DNA from: Lamellibrachia satsuma
Taxonomy: Eukaryota > Annelida > Polychaeta > Sabellida > Siboglinidae
Reading direction: 5' to 3'
Assembly (NCBI GenBank): GCA_033239005.1
Contig: BSQZ01000105.1
Location: forward strand, 1,007,001 to 1,071,000
DNA: 64,000 nucleotides
The notes beneath the pieces are model-generated. The model was not told the origin of the DNA and did no database searches. It saw nothing but the letters and a program-made list of their open reading frames with translations. Below, in pieces: positions 1 to 11,795 of this stretch. A program made the translations under genes and the position numbers. How positions within the stretch are numbered: the stretch's first letter is position 1; the number at the start of each line of letters is the position of its first letter.

Positions 1-44
<44 letters not shown>
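1..44. repeat. (TA)n microsatellite at the window edge
   Basis: An uninterrupted TA dinucleotide run begins the window, so its true left end is not visible. Confidence 0.95.
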
Positions 45-47
<3 letters not shown>

Positions 48-1789
48 CTACACCTGCCAATTATACCATAATTCACTTGAGAAACTTCATAAAGGTTCAA
101 ATGAAAGCACTGCCAATATTGCAATATATAACATAATGATTTTGGTGTTTTTCCCACACGCACACAAAGAAACCGCAATAATAAATTTGCCTTGATTCCC
201 TCTTGTGATCATGAAACAGCACACAGTAATTTGTTTCCTCGATTTAAATGGACCCGTTTCGCATTGAGAAAACTGATAATTTAAAAATATTCCAAACATT
301 GTTGTGTCGAGTGGTAGAAGATAATTGACAGGAAATTGAAGCAACCAGCACAATGAATTAACCTCCCACTCAATCGTCCTGTCTATAATTTGGCTTGTAT
401 ACTTCTCAATCTCAAGCCACAGCAATTTCTGTTTCTTCTCAGTAAGTTTCAGCAATGTGGACACACAAACAGGATGGAAAAAATTAGGGAAATCAATCTA
501 AAATATTAATCCAATTTAAACAGAATGTACAACAGTTTTTATTGGCTAACTACTATGGAACTGGATGGGGGGTTGTGCACAGTAAAAATGGCCAAATTGA
601 CTTAATTTCTAATCACTAAGTAGATCTAAAATAACAATACTATGTCATATGTTTTGAATTTAATTGCTGCTGTGTATCTACCACCAGAACCTGTCTAAAA
701 TGTGAATTTGAAAAAAAAAACAATAAAATTAATGATCCCTGGAAAAATGGCATATTTCACCTCCAAAGGTGAAGATTTACTTGTCTGTCTGCAGTAAAGT
801 GGTATGTACATATTATGTTGTAAAACTGACACACTTACAGCAAAGTGGTCTGTATATATGTTATAAAACTGGCACACGGGCACAACCGAGATGTATAAAC
901 ACTTGCATTCAGTGTCGCAATGTCCAATAAAACAGTTCCGTTAACCAATGAAATCATATATTGAATATAAGATTCTGAAATCATGTATGAGTGAATTTTT
1001 TGTCATTGTACTGTTCTCACAAAATAAACCTGATTTCAGAACCAGAACTTTGGGTGCTCAAAATCCAACAGCAGTCAAAATGGAATTGTGGTCGTACATG
1101 CAAACAGTGGAAAGTTAAGTGTGTTGAAAACTGATCACAAGCACATCTCACAGTAATCTCACCAAAAGAAATAATAATAATAATATATAATATTATGTAA
1201 AAGTGGACAGTTAAAATTTTATTCGATAAGTAACTGGAAGCCAGTGTAACTGCTTAAGTAGTGGTAGTGATGTGGAAAAATTAGATGCCCTGAGTACAAC
1301 ACATGCCAGATAATCAATGGTTAAACCTACTGCGTTCATTTGCAGCTAAGGGACAATTTGCGTATACTGCAGTGAAAAACTGCCAATAACAAAATCGGTA
1401 ACTGTGATTAGTGCAATGTTGCTATAAGCTCAATTACGTTTCACAAACAATGTTTCCAGTCCAGGTGTGTTTTCCAATTACTCTACCGACTCACCTCGTA
1501 AAACACATCAATAAGTAATGCACGGCGCATATGATACTCATTCACACTACATGTGCATTCATAAACTGTCATTAGTGCAATAAATATTTCATTGTACTTC
1601 CTAAATGACGCTGGACACAAAGTTCATTGAGAACATGTTCTGAACTGGCTTGAAGAGGTTAATATACACAAACAGCGATAATTTACTAGAATTCCTTTGA
1701 AGTGTTGATTAGATTATAGGTGTTAGAAAACATAATGGTGCAGTGTAAATAACATGCTCTTCAGTGCAACTCCTTTTATTCACATTCAG
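45..1789. other. AT-rich non-coding stretch, no supported gene
   Basis: No repeat array or recognisable element is seen. One minus-strand stretch near 365-440 reads as a lysine/glutamate-rich peptide (TEKKQKLLWLEIEKY...) preceded by a possible acceptor and followed by a weak GT donor. It could be an exon of a neighbouring gene, but nothing else supports it. Confidence 0.4.
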
Positions 1790-1990
1790 GAATGATGGTC
1801 TGATGTTTAGAGCACCAGAATGTCGATCGAGAGGAAGGTGGCTCAATTCCACCTTCGAAGTTAGGGCAATTTCATTCAGCCCCATGGTGTCTGTATCTTT
1901 CGGAAGTGACACTAAAAGTTGTTGGCCCCCTCTACCTGGTGTCTATGCCAGGGGAAGTAAAACATCCCACACCGGGAAATGGAAAGACCT
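1790..1990 (+). mobile_element. tRNA-derived SINE-like copy
   Basis: A box-B-like pol III signal (ggctcaattcc) lies near 1840 behind a tRNA-like head. The body contains tatgccaggggaagt followed by an aaaacatcccacac motif. The same body motif occurs on the minus strand near 32760-32810, so this is a dispersed family. tRNA origin is inferred from the box B alone; box A is weak. Confidence 0.5.
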
Positions 1991-1992
1991 GC

Positions 1993-2126
1993 CAATGGAT
2001 GTTAATTTTTGGAGCCTTATTCCCTTACCCAAAGGCAACCAAGTGCAAGTAGGTTTAGTGCTGAGTTATGATGGAAATGGCCACCATTATAGAGTTCCAC
2101 CACCATTACAGTGTCCGCCTGAAATT
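1993..2126 (+). repeat. 134-bp direct duplication, copy 1
   Basis: This block recurs at 2990-3123 with a single substitution and exactly 997 bp offset. It follows directly on the SINE-like copy, while the second copy does not. The sequence on both sides of the block differs between the copies. No coding sense was recognised. Confidence 0.9.
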
Positions 2127-2269
2127 AACACTAAAGAAGGAAAACTCTTAAAATAAACCACTCCTGTGTTAGTTACAGTTGTTTGGAGTTAAATTTCGTA
2201 AGACAAGTACGTTAAGTCAGAAGGACTTAACTTACTTATTCATAACTCAACCATTTATATACAGGAACA

Positions 2270-2492
2270 TGCACTGTGTGTGTGCACATGTGCATGGTGT
2301 GCACTGTGTGTGTGCATGTGCATGGTGTGCACTGTGTGTGTGCATGTGCATGGTGTGCACTGTATGTGTGCATGTGCATGGTGTGCACTGTGTGTGTGCA
2401 CTGTGTGTGTGCATGTGCATGGCGTGCACTGTGTGTGTGCATGTGCATGGTGTGCACTGTGTGTGTGTGTGTGCATGTGCATGGTGTGCAGT
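2270..2492. repeat. 28-bp minisatellite, TG/CA-rich
   Basis: About eight units of a gtgcactgtgtgtgtgcatg-type repeat run head to tail, with one shorter unit and a longer TG run near the right end. Open frames exist on both strands through the array only because the repeat lacks stops. Confidence 0.9.
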
Positions 2493-2989
2493 GGATAATT
2501 GCAGTGGTTTCAATTATTGTAATTCTGTCTCTGTCCAATCCACAAGAGGAACAAAACATATGACTTTTGCCAAACTTTAGTATACCAGTTATTTTTCAAC
2601 ATATTCAGATTCATGTTCTTTCTAGTTTTATCTTAAAAGATCATATAAATTTCAAAGTAGGCAATCTTATATTTGACAGTTTACACGGCAATGCAACTTA
2701 AACTGTTGAACTAACTGATTAATAAATTACGCTTCAAGATGGTTAACATTTTGTCTGCACAGTTGTTACTTTGAATTTAATCATGTATTTATCAATCTGG
2801 AAAGTTACATATATAAACTGAGGAAATAAAACATACTCAGACAACTATATTAACTGAATATTGTTACTTTGTACAGTGCCAATATATAGGGAGCAGTTGA
2901 AAATTACAACCAATGCAGTGAAGCAGTACAAGAATTATAGTCAGCCTAACCCCCTTGTAAAGGGAACTACAACGAAGAAACACTTTGCA
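2493..2989. other. Non-coding stretch
   Basis: AT-rich sequence between the minisatellite and the second copy of the 134-bp duplication. No element or gene recognised. Confidence 0.5.
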
Positions 2990-3123
2990 CAATGGATGTT
3001 AATTTTTTGAGCCTTATTCCCTTACCCAAAGGCAACCAAGTGCAAGTAGGTTTAGTGCTGAGTTATGATGGAAATGGCCACCATTATAGAGTTCCACCAC
3101 CATTACAGTGTCCGCCTGAAATT
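2990..3123 (+). repeat. 134-bp direct duplication, copy 2
   Basis: Near-identical to 1993-2126 with one mismatch in the T run. The high identity over non-coding sequence suggests a recent duplication or two insertions of one repeat. Confidence 0.9.
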
Positions 3124-3587
3124 CCTACACAAATTTATGAGCGCATAAGCAGCTAAGTCGCACAGATGTGCGCCAGGAGGCGCAAGAAACAAATACCGCA
3201 AGAAACAGTGGCAACTTCACACACAAATCAGACGAAAAACAAACAAAACAGAAAGGTCGTAAATCTACAAATTATTGCACAAAGCTTTTTCATGATGCTG
3301 CCAGAAGCAAATCGGATATGTTATGACGTGAAAAAGGTGAGAAGCTAGAGTAGTTCGCTGGACAGCTTGCATCAGCTTCCCACACCCTTTCAACACATGT
3401 TAGCTCATTGTTGGCAATCACTTACAGCTACATTCATGAGTTATTTCAACAACCTAGCCACACCTCGTTTATACATTCTTTGATAATCCGCTTTCTTCAG
3501 TAATCTGCATATTTTTGTGTTAACAATATCAAGACACTGCCACTACTGCAGTAACCAAAGTGTGTAGCTAAAGACTTCACTTAATAT

Positions 3588-3664
3588 ACATGCATGCATA
3601 CATGCATACATGCATACATACATACATACATACATACATACATACATACATACATACATACATA
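3588..3664. repeat. (CATA)n/(CATG)n microsatellite, left half
   Basis: CATG/CATA tetranucleotides run directly up to the left terminus of an inverted-repeat element. A matching microsatellite begins again just outside the right terminus at 4973, so the two halves were probably one array. Confidence 0.85.
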
Positions 3665-4974
3665 CGTAGGGGAGACCGGAGCGTGTTGGCACATAGGGTG
3701 GGTTGAATTTTTTTTATCTGTTGGAAAAATAATGCACTAATCCTACTGCGGTTATACCAAGCCAACACCTGTAGCATTACGTACAACACTAGAACATTTC
3801 AGCCATAAACACGATGCTATGCAAAAGTTATTATGGCTTTTAACTTTTTCACAATGTTGAGCAATAAAATTTAAATATGATGTCTTCTACACCATGGATA
3901 CTTACTGGTCATGTATGGTGTAAGACAAAATGATGAAGGTATGACATTTGGGCACACATCAAAAGGAACTAAACTGTATTGCCCCACATATTATATTTGT
4001 TGCGTCATGCAAATAGCGGCCTGACCAAGTTGGGGTGGGTTGGCACATTTTTGTCGGGATGGGCTGACTGATGCATGCGTCATCATGGGGATTTGGTATG
4101 TTACCAACAGGCCAAATCCCAAAGTCACACGAGGTGCATGAAGCCTGTTCCATCGATGAAGCTCTTTCCATTGAAGACACCCAGTCCTCTGGTGATATTT
4201 GACAAAAATAGGTCCAGGGAGAAATTGGACCAATAAACTGCATGTAGCTAATGGTTGCACAAATAATGCACTGGGAGTTGTTGATACTACACATGCCATA
4301 ACTGTGATTCTGATGTCTGACAGCCCATGCTGGCCTGTCCAGTGGCTTGGGTTGAATTAAATGAGTGTTTTCTAACCATTTTGATGTATTTAATGGGATG
4401 GGCCAATGTACCCCAGGGGGTGTGCCAACCTACCCTGTACACAGGGCAGGCTGGCTTAGTTGAGGAGAGGTCAGATAATTTGCAATATCATAAATACTAC
4501 AACAGATAGGTAATCAGTGAATATGTCTACTAATACATGACGGAATAGGGAATATATGTCTACTAATACATGATGGAATAGGGAATATATGTCTACTAAT
4601 ACATGACAGAATAGGGAACATATGTCTACTAATACATGATGGAATAGGGAATATATGTCTACTAATACATGACAGAATAGGGAACATATGTCTACTAATA
4701 CATGATGGAATAGGGAACATATGTCTACTAATACATGATGGAATAGGGAATATATGTCTACTAATACATGACAGAATAGGGAACATATGTATACTAATAC
4801 ATGATGGAATAGGGAATATATGTCTACTAATACATGACAGAATAGGGAACATATGTCTACTAATACATGATGGAATAGGGAACATATCTATATCAAGTGG
4901 ATGTTCCCTATCTCTGTTACCTTAAGAAAAAATTATTTAAGTGAAAATTGCGCCAACCCTTCCCGGTCTCCCCT
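3665..4974. mobile_element. Inverted-repeat DNA element inserted in a microsatellite
   Basis: The left end gtaggggagaccgg at 3665 is matched in inverse orientation by ccggtctcccctac ending at 4974. The inverted match continues imperfectly into a gttggc motif. Both ends are flanked by TA, consistent with a TA target duplication. The interior repeats short G-rich phrases (gtgggttggcaca and its complement) and carries a 33-bp tandem array. No transposase is visible, so it is non-autonomous. The superfamily is not assigned. Confidence 0.7.
4514..4885. repeat. 33-bp minisatellite inside the inverted-repeat element
   Basis: About eleven units of gaatatatgtctactaatac plus 13 bp. Two unit types alternate for part of the array: one with atatatg followed by catgacagaata, the other with acatatg followed by catgatggaata. 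This suggests amplification in 66-bp pairs. The unit is a multiple of three, so a repetitive open frame exists on the minus strand; it is not a gene. Confidence 0.9.
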
Positions 4975-5030
4975 ACATGCATGCATGCATGCATACATGC
5001 ATATGTACATACATACATACATATATGTGA
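4973..5030. repeat. (CATG)n/(CATA)n microsatellite, right half
   Basis: This continues the tetranucleotide array interrupted by the element at 3665-4974. Confidence 0.85.
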
Positions 5031-6590
5031 TATATGTGAGATATATATATGTGATATACATGAACACTGTATGTGAAATTGCAAACCATTCATTTAGCAA
5101 ATTGGCATGTGCTTGTAGATAATTTACACATTGCTGCCCATTTAAATTATGAAAATGATCTTTTGCCATTTCATAAATACCAGTGAAGATTCAAGATTTC
5201 TCCTCAGTCTAGACTTATAGCCAAGAACTATCACAGCATGTTTTAGTTGTAGCTTATCCACACATCCCACAAACTGCACCCCATTAAACAAATCAGCACT
5301 GGATACTAGTTATTGGCCTAACTGATGCAAGTAATCGTAATGGGCACGTTTTATTAGCTAGAATAAAGAGATAAGACATATGGCCCCAAGTGCGGCCAGC
5401 TGTTGGAGATGTCAGCCACTACTACTGCTGCCACCTAGGATGCTGCAGCTGGCGACCTTTGGACCACTGCCATGAAGCGAGGTAATGGAGCTGATGTTGT
5501 GGTGGCAAGGTTAAAATAATGTTTGCTTTGCCTCCGCGCCTTGGCACATCCAGCCCTGAAACAGGGAGTGATTGATGATGCCCAGTTGGCAGTCCATCAA
5601 CAAGCTATTCTACTGGTTGCTGGTGATACGCCTGCTGCCTGATCCCTCTCCCTGATCCCTCTCCCTGCTCACTGGGACTGGTCAGCACCCTTCTTCTTCT
5701 TCACATCAGAGCAATTCCTTCATATTTTAAAGATTATATTCTTCCCTGGAACCTGCAGCATTCTCGGGTAGGGGCAGGAGAAGAAAAATGTCTTTACCTA
5801 ATGATTTATTCCCGCTGAGAAACTGGTTAGACTTAATGTACTAAGTGTAAGAGTGTCAACAGTCTTTTTAATATCCACATAAATGTTTTAATCTTCCGTA
5901 AAAACATTTAATTATTTTGCATTATTATCTTGTATTCATATTATTTTGACATTATTTTATCTTATGATATAAATGCATGTATATAAAAAGATACATACAT
6001 TTGAAATACAATACAATAAGAAAATATATTGTAAAATATGTAAAAGAAATACTATACAATATAATAAGAAAATATATAGTCAAATATTTGAAACAAATAC
6101 TGTGTAGCCTACATAACTGCTTTGAACAGTCTTATTTTAATGCAAAAGTGCACTTAGCGCTGGGATTATGTGCTTCATAGTAATTACTATAAGCAAATGT
6201 TTTATCAATTTAAGTAACGGTAGACTGAAGAAAATAATGTAGAAGGATGTGGTTCATATGACGGCAGAGATGGATCTACTGTGGGCTGGCACGGATGTGT
6301 TGCCTAATTGATGCAAAACAATATTGTGTTTCACAAGAAAACCATTGCTAAGTTGAAATGAAAGCGGAAACTGGAAGGGGCTACTGCTTCCGCCAGATGA
6401 CTGATGTTGGCAATGCGAGAGTGGGGTGTGGTGGGAGAGGGCGGGGTGGGAGACGGCGGGGTGTGGTGGGAAGATGGGTGCTGGAAAACCGCACAGATAT
6501 TTACCAGTGAACTTGGTACCATTTGGTAAGGGTTCGAGTGGGTGGATTGACATGGGGGGACGGGTCAGTCAGGGTGAAAACTATTAAGCA
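5031..6590. other. Non-coding stretch with short local repeats
   Basis: 5980-6110 holds a diverged direct repeat built on ataagaaaatatat. 6416-6476 is a G-rich segment of several gggcggggtgggag-type blocks that could form a G-quadruplex on the plus strand. No exon recognised. Confidence 0.5.
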
Positions 6591-6594
6591 ACAA

Positions 6595-6680
6595 TAAATA
6601 AAATAGTGTGCACTTTTGTTAAAATTATCAAAAGAACTGACCTTGGTTGTTAGATCGAGTCACTTGCAAAAGTGTGACTA
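6595..6680. repeat. Fragment of a dispersed repeat
   Basis: The segment with ttgttaaaattatcaaaag followed by ttggttgttagatc matches the starts of longer copies at 13005-13380 and 60635-61025. Confidence 0.55.
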
Positions 6681-6802
6681 ACTTGATGTTATAGCATATA
6701 ATACTCACTTGATGTTATAGTATATAATACTAATATGATGTTATAGTATATAATACTAACTTAATGTTATAGTATATAATACTAACTTGATGTTATACTG
6801 TA
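6680..6802. repeat. Short AT-rich tandem repeat, about 31 bp
   Basis: About four head-to-tail copies of tgatgttatagtatataata plus a short linker, with small differences between copies. Confidence 0.85.
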
Positions 6803-6937
6803 TAAAGTTTGACCACATTTGCCACTTTTTTTGGCCAACTGTTACTGGATGGTGGCTCTCCCCAAGAACAAGCATAAATGGATGACAGCTTTTTAAAAAA
6901 TAAAATGAAGTAACATCTTACTATAATTCATCAAGTG

Positions 6938-7586
6938 TACGTTTGTATGTCTGTTATGTTTGTATGTCTGTTACGTTTGTATGTCTGTTACGTTTGTATG
7001 TCTGTCATGTTTGCATGTCTGATACGTTTGCATGTCTGTTATGTTTGCATGTCTGTTATGTTTGCATGTCTGTTATGTTTGTATGTCTGTTATGTTTGCA
7101 TGTCTGTTATGTTTGCATGTCTGTTATGTTTGCATGTCTGTTATGTTTGCATGTCTGTTATGTTTGCATGTCTGTTATGTTTGCATGTCTGTTATGTTTG
7201 CATGTCTGTTATGTTTGCATGTCTGTTATGTTTGCATGTCTGTTATGTTTGCATGTCTGTTATGTTTGCATGTCTGTTATGTTTGCATGTCTGTTATGTT
7301 TGCATGTCTGTTATGTTTGCATGTCTGTTATGTTTGCATGTCTGTTATGTTTGCATGTCTGTTATGTTTGCATGTCTGTTATGTTTGCATGTCTGTTATG
7401 TTTGCATGTCTGTTATGTTTGCATGTCTGTTATGTTTGCATGTCTGTTATGTTTGTATGTCTGTTATGTTTGTATGTCTGTTATGTTTGTATGTCTGTTA
7501 TGTTTGTATGTCTGTTATGTTTGTATGTCTGTTATGGTTGTATGTCTGTTATGTTTGTATGTCTGTTATGTTTGTATGTCTGTTAC
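6938..7586. repeat. 17-bp minisatellite, about 38 copies
   Basis: The unit is tgtttgcatgtctgtta. Central units carry tttgcatg almost without exception, while units at both edges carry tttgtatg. Because 17 is not a multiple of three and the unit lacks stops, all three plus frames stay open for over 600 bp. These are not genes. Confidence 0.97.
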
Positions 7587-9975
7587 GCTACTCCAAGACC
7601 TTTATATCTCGGGTGCCACACTTTCAGGGGTTTATCTATGACCCCAGGGTCAGGGTCGTTTCAGTTTTAACTTGAATTTTTTTCTAAATTCACCCGGTAT
7701 TACCCTTTCTATGAACAATCAAATTACACTTTGTAGCTGTTGACAATGTCATGCGTCTTTTCTTTGATTGTCCAAGGCATAGATGGAAATTTCTGTGAAA
7801 TTGTGTAAGTATTGTTATCATAATAGTCACTCTACAAACTACTAAGTTATCCCGTCCAGAGGATGAGCAGTTTGGTAGTTCAAGTAATTGTGAATAATAC
7901 TTACATTATTCACACACTTCAGATTTAAACATAAATTAACCTGATTTGCAATAGGCTAAATAAATTGAGTACAGGAAGTGCCAAGAATCTTAAAGGATTT
8001 TGTAAGGTTTTTAAAGAAATGATGGGTCCAAAGTCACTGGTTTCTACCCGAATTAGTCTTACAAATATAGTGGCTAATGCAGACTCAACTTTGCAGCTGG
8101 TCTAATTTACAAAAGACATGTTCACACAAAATCAGATCATCATCATCAAATCATAAGACAATGTGCAAGATTCATGATTCCTTGGTGACAATTTCAGAAA
8201 AATTTTCAATTTGTTGCTTGGTGAAATTCTGTACATTGTTCCTGCCATTAAAAAAATAAAGGAATTAAAAGGAATAGTTGGTAAAAATAAAGGTATTTTA
8301 AGGGATGACACTTTTTGACATTTCCTTTAAAATAAAGAAAGAATATGACCATTGATTGACATGCCATGTCTATGAGTAGGCCTATCTCAAAACTTGGTGA
8401 CTTGGCACAAGTTGAAGACAAGCAATCAGGCAGGAAGAAGGAAACCTCTCCAAGACTGGGAAGTAAGGGCAGACAGACAGGCACCTGGGAAATCTCAGCC
8501 ACTGATAAATATAGCGAAGGAGCTAGTGACAGCTATGCTATGCCTGGCCTCCACACTGCCTGTAGGCCTGTAGGTAAGCACATGTGGCAATCCCAAAGCA
8601 GTACATTACATGCAGTGGTGATTTCTTTCATCCTTCAGACTCTCCTTAACATTCATCTTCCCACTTTTCCAACCCTGTGGAGACAGGGAGGTGAAAGACA
8701 TGATACTTTTGGGGTCCAGGAACACTTCTTTGGAAATACTTGAACTGTGTACATTACTGCCACTCTTGAAACTGGCAACAGAAGTTGTCAGTTTTGTAAA
8801 AAAAAAAGCTGTGCAAATTCACATGGGGGGGTTGGCCTTGGTACATTATTAAAATAGTCAAAGTCATATGTTATCCATTCCAAGAAAGGATAACACATGT
8901 AGTCATATCACAGCAAATTAGAAAAATACAAACAAAAGAATTGCAACAAAAATGTAGAAAACAATATACACCATTTTAAGAAAATAAGCATTTCAACAAA
9001 CAAAATATATTGCACATCTATGAATATTGCAAGTCAATCAGCTTAAGTGGCATAAAAAACAGAAAACAAAACAGAGTCATCTGTAAGGTTGAGTGAGATA
9101 AAAAACATCATCACACGTTGTTTAAATGCCATAAAACATGTGTAACAGAGGCGTATTTCATGTATGTAATAATTATTATATGTATATCACTAAAGTTACT
9201 TGAAAATACCATGCAAAATTATATAATAATGACATTCTATGATGAAAACCATAACATCACGTGATGTTGAGTGCTTACAATATCACTTATTATTAAGACA
9301 ATAAACATATTCATAATCAATTATTTGGAGCACATTTATTTTGCTTCTAAATGCCACTGTGCTGGTGGTATATCACGACATACACATGTGAAAAGGTTAG
9401 TGCGTGTCTGTTTTAAATCTTAAGTTACTGCTTCTGACACAGACCTGTATCGGAAAGGCCAAATCATTGCATTAGTTTTCAACACTCTGGACCGATGGTT
9501 CTTCTCTATACTGCAATGATACCGAAGACCTACAGTGTAGGGTTGATAAATGGCTCACTGTTGAGTATTCATCAGTTGTCACTGAGTTCTGTGTTTGCCT
9601 ACCCCCAGTATGGTCTACCTATTTATTAATTCAATCAAATTGCAAAAAAAATAAATGTCAGCATGTAACAATGGTAGTCAGGCTCATTCATATTAAAATA
9701 TGTATAAAATTATTATCTACATTTCAGAGTTTAAAATTTTAGCATGACAGATCTTTAAAGACCCTTCAGTCGCTTCATCAGCATCAGTCTGAACTGCTCT
9801 CAGGTGACATGTGACCATGTTGGTGAACATCACATGACAGCAGTCACGTAAACTTGTAACCCCCACCTCTGGTGAGGAAACAGGCAACCTGAGTTCAACA
9901 GTTCCACATTTATTACGATCTACAAGGTGTGAGAACAATATCGCCACTGGCTCAGAAGGATTATCTAGACAGTTG
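7587..9975. other. Non-coding stretch
   Basis: AT-rich sequence with homopolymer runs. No exon with splice sites, RNA gene or transposon domain was recognised. Confidence 0.45.
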
Positions 9976-9979
9976 CTTG

Positions 9980-10188
9980 ATTTGAATGGAACAAACTGCC
10001 AAATGATTGTGTTAATGCTAGTAGTGTGAATATGTTTAAAAATAGAACTGACAGATATTTGATAAGGGCAGGCTACACATAGACGAGAAAATTATTGGAC
10101 GCTCAATAAGCCAATGGCTTCCTTGTCCACTTGCCATCTGGAACTTGTTGTTTGGGGTGGCAATCTTGTTAAATCTTGTTAAATTACT
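9980..10188 (+). mobile_element. CR1/Jockey-like LINE, 3'-end fragment
   Basis: The translation reads [17 protein letters not shown] then [13 protein letters not shown] and a stop, which is the C-terminus of the reverse transcriptase ORF found more fully at 33127-35302. The shared 3' tail follows (aagccaatggcttcc, then ccatctggaacttgttg) and ends in direct copies of aatcttgtta. It is strongly 5'-truncated. Confidence 0.9.
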
Positions 10189-10499
10189 TAAGATCAGCCT
10201 TTGTAGAAGCTGAAAACAATGGTATGAGAAGAAGATTTAGAGAGCAATTATCGTGTCAGCTTATATCAACTGACTTGAAACTGTGTTAATGTTTTTGCCC
10301 CTGTCACCACAATCATGCTGTTTTCCCATCAAAGTCAAGTTACACATGTTCTGTGTTTCTGATATGTAAACACGCAGCAGGAATCCGAAAAGCAGAATAT
10401 CAGTCTTATTGCAGAATATCACAGTCTGACTGCAGAATATCACAGTGTGACTGCAGAAATTGATCAAGCAAAAAACCAATCTCAGTGTGCATTTCAAAG

Positions 10500-10615
10500 G
10501 TTTATATATGTAACGGGTGTAGGGTTCACAATGATGTGGGTGAACATTCCATTCATGTTTTGTAGAATTAATTCTTAGAAATGAGGAACACTACCTCGGT
10601 AATCAGATTTCAAAT
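10500..10615 (+). repeat. Dispersed repeat, unamplified copy
   Basis: atatatgtaacgggtgtagg, then gaacattccatt, ttttgtagaattaattct and cagattt match 15013-15130. At that second site the first part of the repeat has expanded into a 46-bp minisatellite; here it is single copy. Confidence 0.75.
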
Positions 10616-10744
10616 TCCAGAAATTTACCAGAATCCAAGTTATATAGATGCACGCGTCAGCCCAACGTTGTATTTTGTCTTGTATCAGTGAAGTTGTTCT
10701 TAGTTTAAACGGATAAAGACAGAAAAAAAACAATCTAAACAGTT

Positions 10745-10860
10745 GGAAATAAGTAGCATAGTGGTAAGAACATGGGACTCTCAATCAAGAGGATGGGGTT
10801 CACGCCTGGAGTGGACCTTAGGACTGGGCACAGTGCTATATAAGAAATTACCTTTTATGC
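10745..10860 (+). mobile_element. tRNA-derived SINE-like copy
   Basis: A box-A-like tagcatagtgg is followed about 40 bp later by a box-B-like gggttcacgcctgg. The segment between reads like a tRNA anticodon arm (gactctcaatcaagagga). This spacing fits a tRNA-derived pol III promoter with mutations. The 3' limit is uncertain. Confidence 0.6.
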
Positions 10861-11335
10861 AAAAAAATGTAATTCAAATAGGTTATTGCAGCTGTGTGCA
10901 GCAAGAGTCTAGATGATAGACCTACCTCAACATCTGATGTATCTGGCAACCCTTTGCTTCTACAGTGGCCTATCATGTCAGGGACAACTGTATGCTAATG
11001 CCTTCCATGAATGCTCAGCAGCAGGATGAAATCAAGCAGGGTGGGAATTAAACCCCCTGTGGGCATGTTTTTTTACTGTAGCTGCTGTCTGGATGCTCAA
11101 CGAACTGGTTTTTGTCATTTTCTGCAGCAGTTTAATCAGAAATCCAGGACAAAAAAGCCACATACCATACCAAAGTTGATGGGTAATAAATTGGTGCCTG
11201 AACTGGTCCAGTCAATCAGTACATTACTTTATATTTTCTTAATAATAATTTACTATTTGCCAGACTGGTGCAGTATGAGCCAGGTAGGGTTTGAACCAGG
11301 TAAGCCAATCAATATCAAAAACAAGTAATTTCAGA

Positions 11336-11795
11336 GCCAGGTGAGCCAAGTAGAATCAGAACCAGGTGAGCCAAGTAGCATCTTAGCCAGGTGAGCAAAG
11401 TACCATCTTAGCCAGGTAATCCAAGCAGAATCAGAACCAGGTAAGCCAAGTAGCATGAGAGCCAGGTGAGCCAAGTAGCATGAGAGCCAGGTGAGCCAAG
11501 TAGCATGAGAGCCAGGTGAGCCAAGTAGCATGAGAGGCAGTTGAGCCAAGTAGCATCACAGGCAGGTGAGCCGAGTAGCATGAGAGGCAGGTGAGCCAAG
11601 TAGCATGAGAGGCAGGGGAGCCAAGTAGCATGAGAGCCTGGTGAGCCAAGTAGCATCAGAGGCAGGTGAGCCAAGTAGCATCAGAGGCAGGTGAGCCAAG
11701 TAGCATCAGAGGCAGGTGAGCCAAGTAGCATCAGAGCTAGGTGAGCCAAGTAGCATGAGAGCCAGGTGAGCCAAGTAGCGTCGTAGCCAGCCAGG
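11336..11795. repeat. 25-bp minisatellite, about 18 copies
   Basis: The unit is approximately gccaggtgagccaagtagca plus tgaga. Units vary at a few sites (catgag/catcag/catctt, ccag/gcag). Open minus-strand frames through it are repeat artefacts. Confidence 0.95.

Noticed and set aside
87..464. 125-codon minus-strand frame with a coiled-coil-like segment
   Set aside because: Only about 25 codons look protein-like, the donor is weak, and nothing links it to the kinase. I kept it only as a note in the first stretch.
6935..7675. Three overlapping plus-strand open frames of 212-246 codons
   Set aside because: They are the three readings of a 17-bp stop-free tandem repeat and have no other coding sign.
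8366..8743. 125-codon plus-strand frame
   Set aside because: Composition is unremarkable, no domain was recognised and no flanking exons were found.
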